Of a stretch of 64,000 nt of DNA, positions 59,816-64,000 are shown piece after piece. Source of the DNA: Flavobacteriales bacterium (GTDB taxonomy: Bacteria; Bacteroidota; Bacteroidia; Flavobacteriales_F; PHOS-HE28); NCBI GenBank assembly GCA_016717225.1, contig JADKGB010000020.1:1-64000 (forward strand). The letters run 5' to 3'. The notes under the pieces were generated by a model, which saw only the letters and a list, made by a program, of their open reading frames with translations, ran no database searches and was not told the DNA's origin. The stretch's first letter is position 1; every line of letters begins with the position of its first letter. Both the position numbers and the translations under genes were made by a program.

Positions 59816-60286
59816 TCAGTGATGATGCCCACCCGGTCCGTGAACGTGCCCATGGCTGATCTCATCAGCGGTGGCTTCGCGCACATCGGTGATCTCCACT
59901 TCGAAATGGAGCGTAACACCTGCGAGCGGGTGGTTCCCATCGAGAAGCGCATGCCCATCGGCTACTTCCTTCACGGTGAACACACCATGTTCGCCCGCTT
60001 GGAATTGCATGCCTTCTTCAACATTGCTGTCGCCGAAACGATCCAATGGCACCCGTTGAAGAAGATCCTTGTTCATTTCGCCATAGCCCAATTCGGGGGC
60101 GATCACGGCAATGAACTTGTCGCCGGCCTTTTTACCTTCCATCTGTAGCTCCAATCCAGGAACGATCATCTGACCGCCTTGGATGTACGCAAATGCGTCG
60201 TGGCCTGCGGAACTGTCTATGGTATTACCCTCATTATCACGCAATGTGTAATGAAAGCTTACAGCGGAATTCTTGGAAATGTTCAT
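59816..60286 (-). CDS. FKBP-type peptidyl-prolyl isomerase, SlyD-like
   Basis: 156 residues. FKBP part (1-70 and 125-145) with YTLRDNEGNTIDSSAGHDAFAYIQGGQMIVPGLE; an inserted IF domain (~75-120) as in SlyD; ending DEISHGHVHGPGGHHH, a His-rich metal-binding tail. Cytoplasmic, no signal peptide. It assists folding and may bind nickel or other metals. It lies five bases before the porin gene's start, in the same orientation. Confidence 0.92.
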   Translation of the reverse strand: MNISKNSAVSFHYTLRDNEGNTIDSSAGHDAFAYIQGGQMIVPGLELQMEGKKAGDKFIAVIAPELGYGEMNKDLLQRVPLDRFGDSNVEEGMQFQAGEHGVFTVKEVADGHALLDGNHPLAGVTLHFEVEITDVREATADEISHGHVHGPGGHHH

Positions 60287-60347
60287 ACGGTGTCCGCCTG
60301 AACGTTTTCTGCAGGCGGGCGGCGAAAATAGTTGGCCGATCGATCAC

Positions 60348-61304
60348 TCATGGATCACGGAACCAATTTGGCGGCAGTGTTCGCCGGGCGTCCGCAATAA
60401 AACTGGCGGTGCGTTGCCTACGCCCTTCTGCCTGAAGGTGGTATCTGGTATCAAAGAACATGCTATCAGGGTAAATGTATGTCTGCGGGCTTCCGATCAC
60501 CAGGGGAACGCGGGCGCGCATTTCCCGCTCCAATAGGCTGTCTACAGCCGGCACACTGAAAGTTCGAGCGAAGCTGGGCCAGCCGAATGCAACAGTGAAA
60601 TGAACTAGTTCCGCGCGCTCAAGCAGCCGATCAGCGCAAGTCCAGAAACGTGGGTCTATGACGAACCCTTTGCGGAGCTCCACAGCAGCTCCACGATCGA
60701 TCCCTGGCGGGCGCATGGAGAGATGCGCTACAACATCCCCTTTGGTATTGAAGGAAGAGCGCCGATAAACGGTACTATCCATCGGTGCAGGTCCGAAATG
60801 GACCGATTCACGAGTTCTGGTCAACTTCAATCTGGTAAAGGTGTAGAGCGCTTTTGGCCGTTGGGACCAGGGGATGAAGGTGAAAGCCTCGGGGAATTCA
60901 TCGAGCGCCCCATAAAAAGGAACACCCAACATCCGAGGGGTGCGGAACAAAACATGCTCCGGCATGACCAGTACGAGATCCCCTGTTCGAAAGCCATCGA
61001 TGGATTCGTTCACCATGAATTCGAAACCCAATCCTCCGTGGATGGCCATATTCACCACTGGCCGATGGAAAGCGCGTTCGAGTTCGTCACTGTCCAATCC
61101 AAAGGCGGCATTGGACCCACCGATCACCACTACACGCGGTGATGGAACAGTGTTGAGAAGGCGGTGCTTGTCGGCCATGGCTTCCATGAACCCTCCGGCG
61201 ATCAATGGAGGTCCGAAAACGACGTTGAGAAAAAGCAACAGGAGCACGACGGTCAAGAAGGCCAGGACCCTAATCGTGAAACGGACAACCTGGGTAGGCA
61301 TCAT
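60348..61304 (-). CDS. SGNH-like protein partnered with MBOAT acyltransferase
   Basis: 318 residues. One membrane helix at 8-30 (FTIRVLAFLTVVLLLLFLNV), then a domain outside the cytoplasm with VVVIGGSNAAFGLDSDELER, the Gly-Gly-Ser-Asn start of SGNH-like hydrolases/AlgX-type proteins, and FRTGDLVLVMPEHVLF. The later His/Asp residues are not certain. Its ATG overlaps the stop of the MBOAT gene by one base (TGATG), as in O-acetylation pairs in which this protein moves the acyl group to a polysaccharide. Confidence 0.72.
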   Translation of the reverse strand: MMPTQVVRFTIRVLAFLTVVLLLLFLNVVFGPPLIAGGFMEAMADKHRLLNTVPSPRVVVIGGSNAAFGLDSDELERAFHRPVVNMAIHGGLGFEFMVNESIDGFRTGDLVLVMPEHVLFRTPRMLGVPFYGALDEFPEAFTFIPWSQRPKALYTFTRLKLTRTRESVHFGPAPMDSTVYRRSSFNTKGDVVAHLSMRPPGIDRGAAVELRKGFVIDPRFWTCADRLLERAELVHFTVAFGWPSFARTFSVPAVDSLLEREMRARVPLVIGSPQTYIYPDSMFFDTRYHLQAEGRRQRTASFIADARRTLPPNWFRDP

Positions 61305-62728
61305 CAAAATTGAAAGTAGATGAACTGGTTCGAAACCGTAGGATCACCTTGCAGCGCAATAGCGGTAAGCAACACCAGGTAAATGCCCCAGCGCACATAG
61401 GTTGGCAGGGCCATGTCTTCCAGCGGGTGCCGGAAGTCACGGCGCCACCATTCGATCACCAACAACACGCCAATGGACAGGACTACACTGCCCGGCACAC
61501 TACCGAAGACCGGTCCGGGATGCGTGAATGACCGCAGAACGAGGTAGTGGAGGTATGAGACCGCTTCGGCGATGGTGTGCGACCGGAAAAAGACCCAAGC
61601 CAAAACAACGAGCAGGAAAACCCCGATGATCCGGGGCAAATGGGCAAACTCTGGTCGGGTTCGAGGTGGTTGAGCACCGGAAACCACTTCTGGTACATAG
61701 AACAATCCGTGCAGACCGCCCCAAGCAATGAACGTCCAATTCGCCCCATGCCACAGTCCGCTAACGAGGAACGTGATCATGATATTCAGCACTTTGCGCG
61801 GCAATGTGACCTGCCCGCCCCCTAATGGAATGTACAGGAAGTCGCGGAACCAACTGCTCAAACTGATGTGCCATCGCCGCCAGAAATCACCAATGCTGCG
61901 AGAGAAATAGGGCGTCTTGAAGTTCTGCATCAAATTGATGCCGAACAAGCGGGCGACACCAATGGCGATATCCGAATAACCCGAAAAGTCACCGTAGATC
62001 TGGAAGGCGAAAAGGATGGCCCCACACAGGAGCACCAATCCTGGTGTTGTGGAAGGATCAGCACCGAAAATACGATCGACTACCGGAGCGCATGTATCCG
62101 CGATCACGATCTTCTTGAAAGCACCCCAAAGCGCTTGGCGCAGTCCATCGCAGGCCGCCGCCGTATCGAACCGCCTTGGCCGGGTGAACTGCGGCAAGAG
62201 GTCCACTGCTCGCATGATAGGACCTGCTACCATGTGAGGGAAAAAGCTTACGAATGCGAGATAAGCGATGGGGTCCCGCTCTGGCTTGAAGTTCCGGCGA
62301 TAGGCTTCGATGGTATAGCTGAGGGATTGGAAAGTATAAAAGCTCACACCCACCGGCAGTATGACCTTCAACGACCAAACGTTCGGTTGCATCCCGAATG
62401 ATCGAAGCAATTCCGCGACCTCCTCAACAAAAAAGCCGTAGTATTTGAAGAAGCCGAGGATCCCCAGATTGAACACGAGACTGAGGACCAGTGCGCGTTT
62501 TCGCTTGCGCGGATCCTCACACCCATCAATGTACAGGCCCAACCAATAGTCGGTGAATGAACTGATGAACAACAATCCCAGGTAGCGCCAGTCCCACCAA
62601 CCATAGAACACGTAGCTCGCCACCACGATCCAAGCATTCTGCCAACGCAATGACCAGCGTTGTAGAAACCAATAGACCAAGAAGACCACCGGAAGGAAGA
62701 CCAGGAAGACCGCCGAAGTGAAGAGCAT
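61304..62728 (-). CDS. MBOAT family O-acyltransferase, AlgI-like
   Basis: 474 residues from MLFTSAVFLVFLPVVFLVYWF. The longer frame upstream is rejected since it is not hydrophobic. Ten to twelve membrane helices and the MBOAT motifs are visible: SYVFYGWWDWRYLGLLFISS, KYYGFFVEEVAELL, LPVGVSFYTFQSLSYTIEAYR, FPHMVAGPIMRA, FKTPYFSRSIGDFWRRWHISLSSW, and the catalytic His region LVSGLWHGANWTFIAWGGLHG. It imports acyl groups across the membrane for transfer to an exopolysaccharide or lipid, with the SGNH partner. Confidence 0.93.
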   Translation of the reverse strand: MLFTSAVFLVFLPVVFLVYWFLQRWSLRWQNAWIVVASYVFYGWWDWRYLGLLFISSFTDYWLGLYIDGCEDPRKRKRALVLSLVFNLGILGFFKYYGFFVEEVAELLRSFGMQPNVWSLKVILPVGVSFYTFQSLSYTIEAYRRNFKPERDPIAYLAFVSFFPHMVAGPIMRAVDLLPQFTRPRRFDTAAACDGLRQALWGAFKKIVIADTCAPVVDRIFGADPSTTPGLVLLCGAILFAFQIYGDFSGYSDIAIGVARLFGINLMQNFKTPYFSRSIGDFWRRWHISLSSWFRDFLYIPLGGGQVTLPRKVLNIMITFLVSGLWHGANWTFIAWGGLHGLFYVPEVVSGAQPPRTRPEFAHLPRIIGVFLLVVLAWVFFRSHTIAEAVSYLHYLVLRSFTHPGPVFGSVPGSVVLSIGVLLVIEWWRRDFRHPLEDMALPTYVRWGIYLVLLTAIALQGDPTVSNQFIYFQF

Positions 62729-63083
62729 TTGCAGTGTGCTGGCGGACAATATATTACCCAGCCAGTAGCAATAAAGCTCCGCATGTTCCGCTGCTCCATG
62801 GACCAACGCATTGCTTAACCAAGCGACGACCGACAGACAGCGGCGCGATCGTGTGAGGGCGCACCTCGGTAACAACGATCCACTCAACGCGGAACATTTT
62901 TCAATGTCGAAAGAGCGCAGATGTGGAACGGGATCCAAAAGACCGAACCGATCAGGCTATCGAACCGACCTTTTGGACAGCTGAAAATGCAGAGTGCCTT
63001 CACGCAGTGAGCCCGTAGCCAATTTCTTCACCCCCTGAATTCATCGCTCTATAGGTGATGGCATCGATCCAGAAAAACCAGGA
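62729..63083. other. Intergenic stretch with imperfect hairpin
   Basis: 355 bases between MBOAT and the CotH gene, both on the minus strand. No supported gene. CCAAAAG (62935-62941) and CTTTTGG (62970-62976) enclose a partly paired interior; this could terminate the CotH gene. The MBOAT promoter should also lie here but was not identified. Confidence 0.4.
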
Positions 63084-64000
63084 TCACTTCTTGATGAACC
63101 TTGCGTGCCATGTTCGCCCTTCGGTTACCACAACGATCACGTATGCTCCGGGAGCCAAGTGGGAAACTTCGGCAACACGATCGTTGAACAGAATTGGAAC
63201 CGACTTGCCCTGGGGATCCATCGCGATCACTTGCTCTATCACTTGCGCGTTCGGCAAGGTGATCCGTATTTCAGTTGTACAAGGAACCGGGCCAACAACC
63301 ATATCTCCACCTATGACATCATCAACCCCAACAGTTGAGCAATCCAACGTTCCGTTCAACGATACGTTCCGCGCAGCGATGAACGACTTCAGGCCCCTGA
63401 TGGTCTGCTGACCGCCACCACCTCCACCCCCACCAGATACCGTGATATCACTTTCGATATTCGCCAAGAACTGTGCGTAGGTGAATTGCTTGTTGCCATC
63501 GGCGTTCACGTGATCTTGGATCAACGCTTTGATCGCATCGATCCGAGGATCGAGATGGGCATTGGTGAAGTTCGTGCGCAACCCGCAGTATGCGTTCAGG
63601 TAATCCAAACGCAACGCCGGGATGGTGGTGATCTTCGTCATGAGCGGCCTGTTCGCTGCTACATAGGTGGGTGAAAGTGTGACCGCATCCACACCCATTG
63701 CGGGATACTTTCCGAACGATTCATTGCCATCCCAATGGATCCAATTCCATTGAAAAGTGGTACTGTCGTGGTAGATGTAATAGTTGCGCGCGCTGTTGAT
63801 GTAGGCATCGAGGTTTCCGAAAAGATTGTCCAAGGCCAAGGACTTGAGCAGATCGTTCCACACAAAAAGCTGTGGTAGTTCGGCTTGCACCTCATCATTG
63901 GTGCCATTGTTCAAGGCATCCAGAAAAGCGATCAGGTCGCTCCAGTCATTCTCGGTTTCATTGGTTTTCAGCTCGTAGCGAGCCGCGTAACTGGCCTGGT
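63084..64000 (-). CDS. CotH-type secreted protein, C-terminal part, T9SS tail (partial)
   Basis: The frame is open to the right edge of the window, so the 5' end is missing; about 305 residues are visible. The beginning YELKTNETENDWSDLIAFLDAL and LDNLFGNLDAYINSARNYYIY are parts of the CotH kinase domain, in which FxWIxWDGNESFG holds catalytic or metal-binding acids (NWIHWDGNESFG). A Gly-rich linker (SGGGGGGGGQQ) then leads to a T9SS-type C-terminus (GAYVIVVVTEGRTWHARFIKK). CotH proteins are kinases that act on secreted proteins; here the enzyme is probably exported to the surface. Confidence 0.85.
   Translation of the reverse strand, partial: QASYAARYELKTNETENDWSDLIAFLDALNNGTNDEVQAELPQLFVWNDLLKSLALDNLFGNLDAYINSARNYYIYHDSTTFQWNWIHWDGNESFGKYPAMGVDAVTLSPTYVAANRPLMTKITTIPALRLDYLNAYCGLRTNFTNAHLDPRIDAIKALIQDHVNADGNKQFTYAQFLANIESDITVSGGGGGGGGQQTIRGLKSFIAARNVSLNGTLDCSTVGVDDVIGGDMVVGPVPCTTEIRITLPNAQVIEQVIAMDPQGKSVPILFNDRVAEVSHLAPGAYVIVVVTEGRTWHARFIKK

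Overview
The window looks like a chromosome segment of a Bacteroidota bacterium, probably of the order Flavobacteriales, with moderately high GC. The pointers are several proteins that end in type IX secretion (T9SS) sorting tails, a T9SS plug-like protein, DUF5777 beta-barrels, LytTR/LytS-type two-component regulation with a propeller sensor, YceI proteins, and a promoter of the Bacteroidota TTG-N19-TAnnTTTG type. No phage, integrase or transposase genes were seen. One tRNA gene, tRNA-Ser(CGA), is present.

Layout. 1-3.8 kb: a T9SS-exported TDGT-repeat protein, then a gene-poor stretch full of dispersed palindromic repeats that carries a small Cys/His protein and a PIN-type toxin-antitoxin pair. 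3.8-20.4 kb: a ferritin-like protein, a large leucine-rich-repeat T9SS protein, YceI, the CbpA/CbpM chaperone pair, small enzymes (NTF2-like, flavin-binding, GNAT), a beta-helix protein, a papain-like protease, a TPR-adenylate cyclase, TonB and citrate synthase. 20.4-29.4 kb: a long minus-strand block that joins a YceI protein to a propeller histidine kinase and its LytTR regulator, followed by c-type cytochrome lipoproteins, an OB-fold protein, another YceI and a DUF5777 barrel; this looks like a sensed periplasmic redox module. 29.8-36.7 kb: tRNA-Ser, the T9SS plug protein, a propeller protein, a FecA-like TonB receptor, an ABC-permease relic, a metallo-beta-lactamase-fold protein without its zinc motif, and ApaG.

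36.9-44.6 kb: an inorganic-carbon island with DabA, DabB, a SulP anion transporter, a broken beta-carbonic anhydrase and an intact beta-carbonic anhydrase. About 12 kb further on, the C-terminal tail of an SbtA-type bicarbonate transporter survives at the end of an mscS gene. Together these suggest a lineage that has gained and lost several bicarbonate/CO2 uptake systems. 44.6-52.2 kb: DUF6671, NADP isocitrate dehydrogenase and a TetR regulator on the minus strand, divergent from an exporter operon (ABC protein with a degenerate nucleotide-binding domain, HlyD, TolC); a clear inverted repeat between them is a likely TetR operator. 52.2-64 kb: a TPR protein, an SPFH/TerB-like/LRR set, MscS, proline catabolism (PruA), a FtsB/DivIC-like protein, a porin, an FKBP, an MBOAT/SGNH O-acylation pair and the C-terminal part of a CotH-type T9SS protein.

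Two genes (after citrate synthase, and the larger cytochrome lipoprotein) each need a one-base correction inside a run of A/T to be read through. They are either real mutations or residual homopolymer errors in the assembly. All functional names come from reading the translated sequences against remembered family features; no database search was run.
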